Positions 1-6,403 of a stretch of DNA of 7,619 nt are shown in pieces; position 1 is the stretch's first letter, and every line of letters starts with the position of its first letter. Source of the DNA: Clostridia bacterium (GTDB lineage: Bacteria; Bacillota_A; Clostridia; Oscillospirales; CAG-272); assembly GCA_017959485.1 (NCBI GenBank), contig JAGDAM010000320.1:1-7619 (forward strand), in the 5' to 3' direction. The position numbers and the translations under genes are program-made. Below the pieces are notes generated by a model. The model was not told the DNA's origin. It searched no databases and worked only from the letters and a program-made list of their open reading frames with translations.

Positions 1-35
1 ATGTTTTTCAAGACTTCGAAGCGGAAACCGGCACG

Positions 36-135
36 AAAATGGCCGGCAGGATGCGTGCGGTGAATGGCGCGGTATTACCCCTACAGGCGTCAAAAGGGCC
101 GGCAAGATCCGTGCGTCGAATTGTGCGGTATTGCC
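36..135. repeat. Degenerate 56-bp tandem direct repeat (two copies)
   Basis: Bases 36-79 and 92-135 align without gaps at an offset of 56 bases, with 36 of 44 positions identical by manual count. Shared blocks include GGCCGGCA, CGTGCG and GCGGTATT. The second half of each 56-base unit has diverged. I find no recognisable protein across it in any frame: short frames are open, but they match nothing I know. The unit may extend to the left of the window edge. The 180 bases before the first gene hold only this repeat and the hairpin that follows it. Confidence 0.5.
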
Positions 136-143
136 TTAAGTCA

Positions 144-169
144 ACGCCGCGCGCGGTTCAGCGCGGCGT
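144..169 (-). terminator. GC-rich hairpin after the PPTase gene, possible terminator
   Basis: ACGCCGCGC at 144-152 is perfectly complementary to GCGCGGCGT at 161-169, giving a 9-bp stem with an 8-nt loop. It begins 11 bases past the stop codon of the minus-strand PPTase gene, where a terminator of the hprK operon would be expected. The sequence after the stem on the minus strand starts TTGACTTAAGG and has no clear T-run. A Rho-independent terminator is therefore not proven, and it may only stabilise the transcript 3' end. Confidence 0.35.
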
Positions 170-180
170 CGCCCATGCAG

Positions 181-795
181 TCAGTTTACCGTCCGGCAGA
201 CACTGATCCGGCACTCTCCGGCCGCGGACGCGACCGACAGGCGGAAAAAGCTTCCGAAGCCGGAACAGTCCCGTCCGAACGTCAGGGCAAGTCTGCCGCC
301 GTTCATCTTGGAGGCGGCTTCCCTGTCCGCCCAGATCTTCGCGAAAAGCCGCCCGCGTTCAGCGGGTCCGGCGGCGGCGAGCAGCCGCTCCTCTCCGGGG
401 CAGAGAAATCTCGCGGCAAACGCCGGAATATCCTTCCCCGCGGCTCTTGTGACCGGACAGACGTCGATCCCGACCGGTCCCGCGAAAGAAAGCGCGCATA
501 CGGCGAGACCGCCGTCGTGCGATAGCGAAAAATCATATCCGGCGCCGGGCGCGAAGGGTTTTCCGAATTCTCCCCTCGCCACCGCCGTCGGCTCCTCGCG
601 GCAGTATCTCAGCGTTTCGAGCAGAAGCCGCGCGGCGCTCAGCGATTCGTCACGGCTTCGGGGATTTCTCCGAACGAGTGAATCGACGTATTCTCCTCCG
701 AAAGCGGAGTACAATTCTGCTACGGAGTCCGGCGGACAGGCGCCGACGCGTGCGGCGGTGACGACGGTCGCGCCGTCCCGGGTCAGAACCGTCAT
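181..795 (-). CDS. Sfp-type 4'-phosphopantetheinyl transferase
   Basis: A 204-residue member of the Sfp/AcpT superfamily, which transfers the phosphopantetheine arm of CoA to a conserved serine of acyl or peptidyl carrier proteins in the cytoplasm. The family motifs appear in order: GKPF at 78-81, FSLSHD at 89-94, GIDVCPV at 109-115 with the metal-binding Asp111, and WADREAASK at 155-163 with Glu159 and Lys163. The usual second acidic residue of the GxDxE motif is Cys113. Human PPTase also lacks this acid, so activity is not excluded. The length suits a compact Sfp-type enzyme. The ATG overlaps the hprK stop codon as ATGA, so translation is probably coupled to hprK. No carrier-protein or biosynthetic gene lies nearby, so the target (fatty-acid ACP or a secondary-metabolite carrier) cannot be told. 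Confidence 0.87.
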   Translation of the reverse strand: MTVLTRDGATVVTAARVGACPPDSVAELYSAFGGEYVDSLVRRNPRSRDESLSAARLLLETLRYCREEPTAVARGEFGKPFAPGAGYDFSLSHDGGLAVCALSFAGPVGIDVCPVTRAAGKDIPAFAARFLCPGEERLLAAAGPAERGRLFAKIWADREAASKMNGGRLALTFGRDCSGFGSFFRLSVASAAGECRISVCRTVN

Positions 796-1730
796 TTCCC
801 GTCGCCGATTCCGGTCACCTGCATTATTCTGCGGTTGAATTCCTCGGCGGTATTGTAGCCCATCTTTTTCTGGCGGTTGTTCATGGCGGCGATTTCGATG
901 ATCACCGCAAGGTTCCGCCCGGGTTTGACCGGGACGGTGAGCGACGGAAGCTCTATACCGAGGATGTCGATTTTCTCCTCCTCGAGTCCCATGCGGTCGT
1001 ACATCTTGCCCTCGACCCAGTTTTCAAGCTGAATGACGAGGTCGATCTTTTCGGTGTCCTTTACGGCGCCGACGCCGAATATCCTGCTGACGTCGACGAT
1101 GCCGATCCCGCGCAGTTCGACGTAATGCCGGATCAGTTCGGGAGCCGAACCGACAAGCGACCTCGCGGATACTTTCTTGATCTCGACAGCGTCGTCGGCA
1201 ATCAGCCGGTGACCCCTCTTGACAAGCTCGATCGCGGTCTCGCTTTTGCCTATCCCGCTGTCGCCGAGAATCAGAACGCCCTCGCCGTAGCATTCGACGA
1301 GCACGCCGTGACGCGTTATGCGCTGAGCGAGCGAGACGTTCAGCGAGGCGAAGAGAGCCGCCATCACGTAGGTCGTCGGCTCAGAAGAGGCGAGGAGCGG
1401 CACGCGGTAGAGAGTGCAGGCCTCGACCGTCTCGGGGAGCGGCTCGTGCCCCGCGGTCATTATGACTGCGACCGGACGGTGCCTGATAAACTCGTGAACT
1501 TTCTCCCTCCGCGTCACTGGATCCGCCTGCGCCAGATATTTCCGCTCGGCGTTTCCGATGAGCTGGATGCGGTCGGAGTCGAAAATACCGAAAAAGCCCG
1601 CGAGCGCGAGTCCGGGACGGTCGATCTCGGTGGTGGAGACCATGATCTTGTCCGGCTCGTCGGGCAGGTATATCACGTCGAATCCGAATTCGGTGATCAG
1701 CGACTGCAGCGGTATGCTGTAAGATTCCAT
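792..1730 (-). CDS. hprK: HPr kinase/phosphorylase
   Basis: A bifunctional enzyme that phosphorylates HPr on Ser46 using ATP or pyrophosphate and also removes that phosphate. It is the sensor of carbon catabolite repression in Firmicutes and acts in the cytoplasm as a hexamer. The frame is open far upstream, but I place the start at 1730. GGAGAAGGA lies directly before that ATG, the protein is then 312 residues (usual for the family), and the N-terminus MESYSIPLQSL matches the family. The N-terminal domain spans about 1-130. The kinase domain has His141 in RITRHGVLVE, a Walker A loop GDSGIGKS at 156-163, and the acidic pair in IADDAVEI at 178-185. The signature LRGIGIVDVSRIFGVGAV is at 206-223, and PVKPGRNLAVIIEIAAMN lies near 267-284. 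All key catalytic residues appear present. It is the first gene of a two-gene operon. Confidence 0.96.
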   Translation of the reverse strand: MESYSIPLQSLITEFGFDVIYLPDEPDKIMVSTTEIDRPGLALAGFFGIFDSDRIQLIGNAERKYLAQADPVTRREKVHEFIRHRPVAVIMTAGHEPLPETVEACTLYRVPLLASSEPTTYVMAALFASLNVSLAQRITRHGVLVECYGEGVLILGDSGIGKSETAIELVKRGHRLIADDAVEIKKVSARSLVGSAPELIRHYVELRGIGIVDVSRIFGVGAVKDTEKIDLVIQLENWVEGKMYDRMGLEEEKIDILGIELPSLTVPVKPGRNLAVIIEIAAMNNRQKKMGYNTAEEFNRRIMQVTGIGDGK

Positions 1731-1862
1731 TTCCTTCTCCGCCGCGCGGCCTTTTTTGGAGGCGCCGAGCCGCACCGTCCGTCGCATGCGCCGCGCTCGG
1801 TGACGCACCGGGCTTCGCGCCCGCGCGGGATTTAAAATATTATTATGCGCAATAAATTTCCG
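1731..1862 (-). other. Long GC-rich leader of hprK
   Basis: If transcription starts about seven bases past the -10 box at 1869-1874, the hprK transcript has a leader of about 130 nt. It begins AT-rich and then becomes very GC-rich, with several local inverted repeats. These are CGGGC/GCCCG at 1809-1813 and 1819-1823, CGGTG/CACCG at 1798-1802 and 1806-1810 with a 3-nt loop (competing with the former), CCGAGC/GCTCGG at 1765-1770 and 1795-1800, and a perfect 10-base palindrome at 1741-1750 just before the ribosome binding site. I recognise no known riboswitch. The leader may simply fold strongly, or it may regulate hprK translation. Confidence 0.35.
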
Positions 1863-1868
1863 TATAAA

Positions 1869-1877
1869 AGTATACCA
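1869..1877 (-). promoter_or_regulatory. Extended -10 promoter for the hprK operon
   Basis: Read on the minus strand, bases 1877-1869 are TGGTATACT, an extended -10 element (TG-N-TATACT). The -35 region, near 1892-1898, reads TTTCCTT and is weak, as is common when a TGn extension is present. The wider word TGTGGTATACT is nearly the same as the opposite-strand promoter at 1970-1978. It is the only convincing promoter upstream of hprK in the divergent region. Confidence 0.6.
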
Positions 1878-1969
1878 CATTTCGGGGAAAAAAGGAAACA
1901 GTTTTTTTCGAAAAACGCCGCGGCGGTTCAAAAAACAGGGCGTCAATTCACAATTAATACACATTCTTG

Positions 1970-1978
1970 TGGTATTAT
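1970..1978 (+). promoter_or_regulatory. Extended -10 promoter for the rightward operon
   Basis: TGGTATTAT at 1970-1978 is an extended -10 element (TG-N-TATTAT) in AT-rich DNA, within an otherwise GC-rich region. No good -35 sits at 17 bases; TTCACA at 1947-1952 is too far at a 20-base spacing. Transcription would start near 1985 and give a leader of about 63 nt before the foldase gene. No other promoter is evident upstream of the following genes, so this one may serve the whole six-gene cluster. Confidence 0.6.
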
Positions 1979-1998
1979 ATATTCGGCATAAACTAAAC

Positions 1999-2030
1999 GC
2001 GGCCGGGGGGGTATTCTCCCCGCGGGCCGC
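1999..2030 (+). promoter_or_regulatory. Leader hairpin abutting the foldase ribosome binding site
   Basis: GCGGCC at 1999-2004 pairs with GGCCGC at 2025-2030. Inside it, GGGG at 2008-2011 pairs with CCCC at 2018-2021 around a 6-nt loop, leaving a small internal loop (GGG opposite GCG). The structure ends three bases before the Shine-Dalgarno GGAGGA at 2034-2039. It has no T-run, so it is not an obvious terminator. It could affect ribosome access or protect the transcript's 5' end. Confidence 0.4.
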
Positions 2031-2047
2031 CCCGGAGGAACACGGAC

Positions 2048-3112
2048 ATGACCTATCCCGCACCGAAAAACAGCAGACGCACGCCGAGGATAGCGGCGGC
2101 CGCCGCACTTGTCGCCGCGGCGGTCCTCTCTCTTTTCTCCTGCACCGCCTCGGTGAAACCGGTCGAAGCCACGGAGGAGGAGTCGGCTGTCGTAGGGCGA
2201 GTAGCCGGACGGGACGTCTGTTACGACGAACTGCGCTATCTCGCGATCAACTACCGCGAGGAGCTCTCGGAAAAATACGGCGACGTCTCGGTTTCCTCTC
2301 CCGACGCCGACGCGATACGCGCGGAACTGCGGGATCTTGTCGTCGCGGCGCTCGGAGACAGCGACTATTACGCGGTAACCGCGATGGCGGACGAGTACTA
2401 CCAGGGAGGGAGCTCAAAAATGCTCTCCGAGGAAAAGATTACCGAAGCGGTGGCGGATGAAATCAACCGGCTGGCGACCGACCTCGGCGGCAGGAAGAAG
2501 TATTTCGCCGAGCTTGAGGCGAACCATATGAACGACCGCCTGATGCGCTTCTATCTTTCCTGCGAGCAGTGCGCGACCGAACTGATTTACATATTGAAAA
2601 ACGATCTCGGAATAATCCCCGCGTCCGAGGAGGATCTGCGCGCGGCGCTCGATTCTCCCGAGCTCTGCCGGACCAACCACCTCTATCTTCAGGGACTGAC
2701 CGAAGAAAACAGGCAGAAATGCGAAGAGGCGAGGCGGCGTCTGCTCGCTTCAGACAACAGGGAGATGGAGATCATCCTGATCAAAAGCGTTTACCGCGAC
2801 GCCGACGTCAACGTGACGACCTCTCACGGCGCGTATTTTTCCAGATACACCTCCGATTACGGCGACGCATACGAAAAAGCCGCGTTCGACCTGTCGGTCG
2901 GACAGGTCAGCGAAGTGATCGAAGGCGAGGACGGTTACTTCGTCATCCTCCGGCTCGCTCCGGAAAGCGATTACGTTCTGCGTAATTTCGAGGAGCTGGC
3001 TTCGGGATACGTTTATTCGCGGTTCAACCGCGAGCTCGACCTTTTCAGAAAGAACAACAGCTTCGAATTCAACGAATTCGGAGCAGGTATAGATTTGCTT
3101 GCGATAAACTGA
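2048..3112 (+). CDS. PrsA/PpiC-like parvulin foldase, predicted lipoprotein
   Basis: A 354-residue predicted extracytoplasmic lipoprotein with a parvulin-type (PpiC/SurA/PrsA) peptidyl-prolyl isomerase region. Proteins of this type help exported proteins fold at the outer face of the membrane. A basic N-terminus (KNSRRTPR) leads into a hydrophobic segment at about 15-31 and a lipobox, LFSC, placing the lipidated cysteine at 32. A helical SurA-N-like region follows (about 45-200). The parvulin-like domain spans about 205-305, with the family's GAYFSRY stretch near 261-267, an AFDLSVGQVSEVIEGEDGY stretch (279-297) and FVILRL ending the domain. The isomerase core is divergent, so catalytic activity is less certain than the fold, and it may act as a chaperone only. 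The ATG at 2048 is chosen for its GGAGGA eight bases upstream. It is the first gene of the rightward operon. Confidence 0.82.
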   Translation: MTYPAPKNSRRTPRIAAAAALVAAAVLSLFSCTASVKPVEATEEESAVVGRVAGRDVCYDELRYLAINYREELSEKYGDVSVSSPDADAIRAELRDLVVAALGDSDYYAVTAMADEYYQGGSSKMLSEEKITEAVADEINRLATDLGGRKKYFAELEANHMNDRLMRFYLSCEQCATELIYILKNDLGIIPASEEDLRAALDSPELCRTNHLYLQGLTEENRQKCEEARRRLLASDNREMEIILIKSVYRDADVNVTTSHGAYFSRYTSDYGDAYEKAAFDLSVGQVSEVIEGEDGYFVILRLAPESDYVLRNFEELASGYVYSRFNRELDLFRKNNSFEFNEFGAGIDLLAIN

Positions 3113-3121
3113 CAGACCCAG

Positions 3122-4174
3122 ATGCCAAGATCTAAAGCCGCCCGCAGGCGGGCAGCCAAACGGCGAACTCCTGCCGCGAATCCGCGGCCCGGACTGCGGA
3201 TCGCAATGTGTTTCATACTTACGGCCGCCATCCTTTTCGTGATCGCGGTCTTTATCGGCAATTATCTGAACCGCATGTCGGATCTTCCCCCGGAGGCGTC
3301 GGGAGCGGAGGATACCTCGCGGACCTACCAGCCGCCGGCGGGACACTTCAACAAGGACGCGGTTCCCGTGACTATAGGACGCGCGGTCGCTTTCGAGGAC
3401 CCGGGCGAAACGGTTGTGACCGACGCCTCGACCGGTGAGGAGGAGACGGGCCGGATCACCCGCGAAAACTGGTACGACGGAGCGTCGGTCAATCTGCGGG
3501 CGCCCGTTCCGGACGCCGGCGACACGACCGGAAGCGAAAGCCCGAAGGTGTCGTCCGGAATGAGGGTATTTTTCTCCTCCTCCGCGGTTCCGGCTCACTC
3601 ATACGACGAGGGAGACGGACCTGACGTGGCGCCAACCGTCGGCGCGATCAGGAAAAGATACGGATACGTCAGCGGAGTCTTCTCCGTCTGCTACCCCTCT
3701 CAGCCCGCCGCTTCCCGGCTGATCATGCGCGAATACGAGCTGTCGCTCGCCGCCGAGCTGATGGCGGGCGGATTCGACGATATCATCCTGCGCGGATTCG
3801 GCTGCGGTCCCGGAGAGCTTGAAGAGGCCGTGCAGTTCATACGCGACCTCAAAGAACGCGCTCCCGAAAGCGAAACCGCGGTCGGAATCGCGCTCGACTT
3901 TGATTTCTGCGAATCGGCGGACGCCCGCTCCCGCCTGAACACCATCGGGTTCGACTGCGGATTTCTCGCGGTTGACCTGACCGGGGAGCCGGTTCCACTG
4001 CTTATGACCTCTTCCGAAGTCATACGCGACCGCGTCGTACGGATCAAGGATATCGTGACTATGTTCAGCATGCGCGTGATCGTCGGCTGCGGCGCCCCCG
4101 CCGATTTCGACGAAGAGGTCTATGCCGCCCGGACCGGAGGCGCGCTGAACGTTCAGGCGCTTCTCTCCCCCTGA
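3122..4174 (+). CDS. Membrane-anchored protein, possible degenerate TIM-barrel domain
   Basis: I do not recognise this 350-residue protein with certainty. It has a strongly basic N-terminus (AARRRAAKRR), one transmembrane segment at about 27-47, a low-complexity Pro/Asp/Glu/Thr linker to about 140, and a compact C-terminal domain from about 145. The topology predicted is N-in, with the large domain outside. The C-terminal part has MRVFFSSSAVP, GYVSGVFSVCY and YELSLAAELMAGGFDDIILRGF. This alternation of strand and helix resembles the putative glycosyl-hydrolase TIM-barrel family DUF4015, in which a GFDEIQFDYIRFP-like strand holds the acidic residue. Here the equivalent FDDIILRGF lacks it, so the barrel, if real, may be non-catalytic. 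It starts 9 bases after the foldase stop, in the same frame, with no clear Shine-Dalgarno. Reinitiation from the upstream gene is likely. Confidence 0.75.
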   Translation: MPRSKAARRRAAKRRTPAANPRPGLRIAMCFILTAAILFVIAVFIGNYLNRMSDLPPEASGAEDTSRTYQPPAGHFNKDAVPVTIGRAVAFEDPGETVVTDASTGEEETGRITRENWYDGASVNLRAPVPDAGDTTGSESPKVSSGMRVFFSSSAVPAHSYDEGDGPDVAPTVGAIRKRYGYVSGVFSVCYPSQPAASRLIMREYELSLAAELMAGGFDDIILRGFGCGPGELEEAVQFIRDLKERAPESETAVGIALDFDFCESADARSRLNTIGFDCGFLAVDLTGEPVPLLMTSSEVIRDRVVRIKDIVTMFSMRVIVGCGAPADFDEEVYAARTGGALNVQALLSP

Positions 4175-4214
4175 CGGCCGCACGAAGTCTAATCACTCTT
4201 TTCCGGAGGAACAA

Positions 4215-5300
4215 ATGGATCAATCAAAAGAACTCGACGCGAAGATGAACCCGGGCAAACCGGACGCCGACGGAATGGTCTGGTTCGACGCGTCGCTGCC
4301 TCCCTTTTCGATTTACGGCCTGTGGGCAACCGATCCCTACCGCCGTATGGACGAGACGGTCGCGGAACGGGTCAACCCGGGCGTAAAGCGCAACAACTAC
4401 CACACCGCGGGAGGACGCGTCCGCTTCTCCACCGACTCGGTCCGCATAGGCGTCCGGGTCGAAATGCCCTACGTCACGAAATTCTGCCATATGCCTCTGA
4501 CCGGCTCGTCATCCTTCGACGTATATCTCGACACCGACAACGGATCGGTATATCAGAACGTCTTCAAGCCCGACGTAAAGATTGAAAAAGGGTTCGAAAT
4601 GACGGTAAAAACCCGCGTCCGCGGATACCGCTCCTACACTCTCAACTTTCCTCTCTACTCGCCGGTTTCGCGGCTTGAAATAGGGATAGACGCCGGAGCG
4701 GCGCTCGGAGAAGGCAGGAAATACCTTCCGGTAAAACCCATTGTTTATTACGGTTCGTCGATAACTCAGGGCGCCTGCGCCTCGCGTCCCGGACTCGCGT
4801 ATCAGGCGATCATCTCCCGCAAATTCAATATAGATTTCGTCAACCTCGGCTTCTCCGGCAACGCGAAAGCCGAACCGGCGATGATGGAGTATCTGTCGGG
4901 ACTCGAAATGTCGGCGTTCGTATACGATTACGACCACAACGCGCCGAATCCCGACCACCTTCGCGAGACGCATCTCGCGGGCTACCGGACGGTCCGGGAA
5001 AAGAACCCCGACCTGCCGATCATCATTGCCTCGAAACCCGATTACATCTTCTCGCCGACCGACGGAAACAAACGCCGCGAGATCATAGAGGACACCTTCA
5101 GGTTCGCCCGCTCTCAGGGAGACGAGCACATCTATTATATCGACGGAGACGGATTCTGCCGCGGAGAATACGAGGATTCCTGCTCGGTCGACGGAACGCA
5201 TCCGAACGACGTCGGATTCGTCATGATGGCGGAAAAATTCGGCGCGACGCTGCGCGAGATATTCCGCGAAATGCCCGCCGACGAAGGAGAATCGAAATGA
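4215..5300 (+). CDS. SGNH/GDSL-family esterase, tandem copy 1
   Basis: A 361-residue SGNH-hydrolase-type esterase with an N-terminal beta-sandwich resembling the GxDLY domain (PF14607) and a C-terminal catalytic domain resembling Lipase_GDSL_3 (PF14606). Such enzymes remove acyl, often acetyl, groups from carbohydrates or other small substrates. The N-terminal domain contains FSIYGLW at 31-37 and AGGRVRFSTDS at 65-75. Block I is YGSSITQG with Ser182 as the likely nucleophile. Block II is NLGFSGN with Gly212, block III is DYDHNAPN with Asn242, and block V is VDGTHPND with Asp326 and His329. All four SGNH residues and the catalytic Asp are present. No signal peptide is visible, so it is probably cytoplasmic. 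GGAGGA at 4205-4210 supports the start. Its stop overlaps the start of a paralogue (ATGA). The substrate is unknown. Confidence 0.9.
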   Translation: MDQSKELDAKMNPGKPDADGMVWFDASLPPFSIYGLWATDPYRRMDETVAERVNPGVKRNNYHTAGGRVRFSTDSVRIGVRVEMPYVTKFCHMPLTGSSSFDVYLDTDNGSVYQNVFKPDVKIEKGFEMTVKTRVRGYRSYTLNFPLYSPVSRLEIGIDAGAALGEGRKYLPVKPIVYYGSSITQGACASRPGLAYQAIISRKFNIDFVNLGFSGNAKAEPAMMEYLSGLEMSAFVYDYDHNAPNPDHLRETHLAGYRTVREKNPDLPIIIASKPDYIFSPTDGNKRREIIEDTFRFARSQGDEHIYYIDGDGFCRGEYEDSCSVDGTHPNDVGFVMMAEKFGATLREIFREMPADEGESK

Positions 5301-6403
5301 GCGAAGAAGCAAAAAAGACGGAATACGCCGAACTTGATAAAAATATGATAGTCGAGACCGTCTTCCCCGACGCGGAGGACGCCGTTCTTCACAGCGTGCG
5401 GGAAGAGGTATTCGATCTTTACAATTTCTACGAGCCGCGCACCTCGGAACTGTTCGTAAGAATGCCCGCGGATACCGCGCGCGCCGCCAGCGAAAAGGTT
5501 TACCGCCTCTCGCGCGAGACCGCGGGAGGGAGGGTCCGCTTCACCACCGACTCGAAATACCTTCTCTTAAAGGCGGTCGAGCCGTCGGTCGGACGCAATT
5601 CCCACATCACTCTCGCGAGTTCGGCGGGGTTTGACGTATACGCCGACACCGATTCGGGCAGCCGCTTTATCGGAACCTTCATGCCTCCGTACAAGATGGA
5701 TCACGGCTACGAGCAGATCGTACGCTTCCCCGACAGAAAGACGCGGTCCTTCACAGTCAACTTCCCCGTCCACTCGACCGTCTCCGAGCTTTATTTCGGG
5801 ATCGAACCCGGCGCGTTTCTCGGTCACGGCAGACCTTACCGCGATATCGCTCCGATAGTCGTTTACGGCTCGTCGATAGTTCACGGAACCGCGGCCACAC
5901 GGCCCGGACTCGTCTACACGAACATCCTTTCCCGGCGCCTCGGAGCCGACGTCGTCAACCTCGGCTTTTCCGGCAACGCGAAAGCCGAGCCGGCGATGAT
6001 GGAATACGTAGCCGGTCTCGAAATGTCGGTTTTCGTATACGATTACGACCACAACGCACCGAATCCCGACTACCTTCGCGCGACGCATCTCGCGGGCTAC
6101 CGGACAGTCCGGGAAAAGAATCCCGACCTGCCGATCATACTCGTCTCAAAGCCCAATATCTATACGCGTCCGCAGGACGGTCTCGTCCGCCGCGACATAA
6201 TATCCGACACCTTCCGCGCGGCCCGTGCCGAGGGCGACCGGAGGATCTGGTTCGTTGACGGCGAGAGCTTCTTCCACGGCCGGCTCGAGGATGAATGCAC
6301 CGTCGAGGGAGTCCACCCGAACGACCTCGGATTCGTTCTCATGGCGGACGGAATCGAGGCGGTCATAAGACGCGCTTTGAACGCCGCCGGTATCGGAGTA
6401 TGA
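5297..6403 (+). CDS. SGNH/GDSL-family esterase, tandem copy 2
   Basis: A 368-residue paralogue of the preceding esterase with the same two-domain order. FDLYNF at 39-44 is the GxDLY-type motif, and AGGRVRFTTDS follows at about 76-86. Block I is YGSSIVHG with Ser193, block II contains Gly223, and block III DYDHNAPN contains Asn253. Block V reads VEGVHPND, so the usual catalytic Asp is Glu337 while His340 is kept. The two proteins share 57 of 62 residues from the block II strand past block III but are much less alike elsewhere. No signal peptide is visible. AAGGAG at 5284-5289 supports the start, and the ATGA overlap implies translational coupling to copy 1. The Asp-to-Glu change and the altered block I (IVHG for ITQG) suggest a different substrate range or reduced activity. 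Confidence 0.9.
   Translation: MSEEAKKTEYAELDKNMIVETVFPDAEDAVLHSVREEVFDLYNFYEPRTSELFVRMPADTARAASEKVYRLSRETAGGRVRFTTDSKYLLLKAVEPSVGRNSHITLASSAGFDVYADTDSGSRFIGTFMPPYKMDHGYEQIVRFPDRKTRSFTVNFPVHSTVSELYFGIEPGAFLGHGRPYRDIAPIVVYGSSIVHGTAATRPGLVYTNILSRRLGADVVNLGFSGNAKAEPAMMEYVAGLEMSVFVYDYDHNAPNPDYLRATHLAGYRTVREKNPDLPIILVSKPNIYTRPQDGLVRRDIISDTFRAARAEGDRRIWFVDGESFFHGRLEDECTVEGVHPNDLGFVLMADGIEAVIRRALNAAGIGV

Noticed and set aside
78..84. GTAGGGG on the minus strand near the left edge, inverted relative to GTAGGGG at 7490-7496, as ends of one large element
   Set aside because: Seven matching bases over 7.4 kb are expected by chance; the flanks do not match, and ordinary chromosomal genes lie between.
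1741..1756. Plus-strand terminator: GCCGCGCGGC palindrome followed by CTTTTTT
   Set aside because: The palindrome leaves no room for a loop with a useful stem, and it would lie antisense in the hprK leader with no transcript to end.
1125..1835. Long plus-strand open frame opposite hprK
   Set aside because: It is antisense to a clear hprK, has no recognisable motif or ribosome binding site, and is expected in GC-rich DNA.
1731..2108. N-terminal extension of HprK by about 126 residues
   Set aside because: The extension crosses the promoter, has no HprK homology, and a strong GGAGAAGGA lies just before the ATG at 1730.
2750..3598. Long minus-strand open frame opposite the foldase and membrane-protein junction
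   Set aside because: Arg/Gly-rich low-complexity translation with no family signal; both plus-strand genes have better support.
4509..5312. Long minus-strand open frame opposite esterase 1
   Set aside because: It mirrors a confident SGNH esterase gene, and its sequence is a shadow with a similar shadow opposite copy 2.
6295..6399. Upstream start for Mini-III
   Set aside because: It would overlap esterase 2 by over 100 bases and adds residues with no family match; the ATGA start at 6400 gives the usual length.
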